DNA of 64,000 nucleotides from Bacteroidota bacterium (lineage in GTDB: Bacteria > Bacteroidota > Bacteroidia > Sphingobacteriales > Sphingobacteriaceae), in the NCBI GenBank assembly GCA_023450085.1, contig JAEXHI010000021.1, positions 186,001 to 250,000 of the forward strand, in the 5' to 3' direction. Positions 63,724-64,000 of the stretch are shown one piece after another (positions within the stretch are counted from its first letter, which is position 1; each line of letters begins with the position of its first letter). The notes under the pieces are model-generated. The model ran no database searches, was not told the DNA's origin, and was given only the letters and a program-made list of their open reading frames with translations. The translations under genes and the position numbers were made by a program.

Positions 63724-64000
63724 TTAGTTTCCAATTAATGATTTGATTTTAAGGTTACTTACCGAGAAATTCAATGTATTACCTGAACTACTTGCACCCG
63801 ATAGCATAAAAGCATCAATAGGCATGTAAGGTAAGAGCTCACCTGTGGATGCAATGTTTTGCGAACCGCTATACTTCACTGCGGTACCATTCACATACAT
63901 GTGGAACGAAGCCGCAGGTAAAGTATAGTCTACGCCATCTTTTTTATACACTCTCGGGTTGCCAGTATTGTTGCAATAAACCTCAAAATTGAGGTCGCCA
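63724..64000 (-). CDS. Third paralogue, partial at the window edge
   Basis: The frame stays open to the end of the window; a GTG at 63951 is internal. Residues read GDLNFEVYCNNTGN, then YTLPAASFHMYVN, matching the C-terminal half of the two genes downstream (LNIEIYSNNSKE, YTLPAQTFRIFVN). It ends in NTLNFSVSNLKIKSLIGN without a sorting tail. The start is outside the window. Confidence 0.8.
   Translation of the reverse strand, partial: GDLNFEVYCNNTGNPRVYKKDGVDYTLPAASFHMYVNGTAVKYSGSQNIASTGELLPYMPIDAFMLSGASSSGNTLNFSVSNLKIKSLIGN

Overview
The window looks like chromosome of a Bacteroidota bacterium of the Sphingobacteriaceae type (Pedobacter-like). The grounds are: moderate-to-low GC by eye, fused CcoN-CcoO with a one-heme CcoP, DUF4625 lipoproteins, a C-terminal tail that looks like a type IX secretion signal, Bacteroidota-type promoter boxes (TAnnTTTG), weak ribosome binding sites and several TTG/GTG starts. 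No rRNA, tRNA or CRISPR array was seen.

Layout. (1) 44-6704, plus strand: a ThiF/E1-nitroreductase fusion (Rv1355c/MoeY-like), a GNAT-like acyltransferase, a 7TMR-DISM sensor kinase, a receiver-kinase hybrid and a lone receiver, closed by a clear terminator. (2) 7541-18830, minus strand: a cbb3 oxidase locus with ccoS, fused ccoNO, ccoQ, ccoP, ccoG, fixH, a SafE-like protein, ccoI, hemN and a small Cys-rich lactate-dehydrogenase-like protein. ccoS is 59 aa. (3) 19714-22923: a secreted nucleotide pyrophosphatase/phosphodiesterase-like enzyme and two genes of unknown function. (4) 22937-35628, minus strand: a defense island holding a phospholipase-D-like protein, a DUF5655 protein, hsdR, an ABC-type ATPase split by a frameshift, hsdS, hsdM, two DUF262 proteins and a glycosylase-like fragment. 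(5) 35744-38615: small accessory genes. (6) 39029-43747, minus strand: a receiver-Crp/Fnr fusion regulator, a FixL-like heme-PAS kinase and an unrecognised Cys-rich protein. (7) 44376-51322, plus strand: a Lys-rich protein, a His/Cys small exported protein, a TonB-dependent receptor, three DUF4625-like lipoproteins and one more lipoprotein. (8) 51589-61237: an N-acetylglucosamine/chitobiose locus (nagB, nagX-like transporter, two GH20 hexosaminidases, a CBM9-like protein, nagA, an MFS sugar transporter) read from a divergent promoter region with a palindrome in it. (9) 61401-64000: three tandem paralogous secreted proteins, the last cut by the window edge.

How it works together. The main inference concerns oxygen control. 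A FixL-like kinase keeps the heme-ligand His and the sensing Arg of rhizobial FixL. It sits beside a regulator that fuses a FixJ-type receiver to a FixK/FNR-type DNA-binding protein. Three promoters in the window (ccoNO, the gene before hemN, and the unknown gene at 41981-43747) each carry a TGAY-N4-RTCA palindrome exactly 55 bp, centre to centre, upstream of a TAnnTTTG box. This looks like one oxygen regulon with a shortened FixL-FixJ-FixK cascade.

The spaces between genes are unusually rich in repeats. At least five modules recur in both orientations: an 84-92 bp hairpin element in six copies, a 45 bp element in five copies, a 35 bp element in six copies, 95 bp and 106 bp tandem units, and runs of degenerate TTAGTG-like hexamers.
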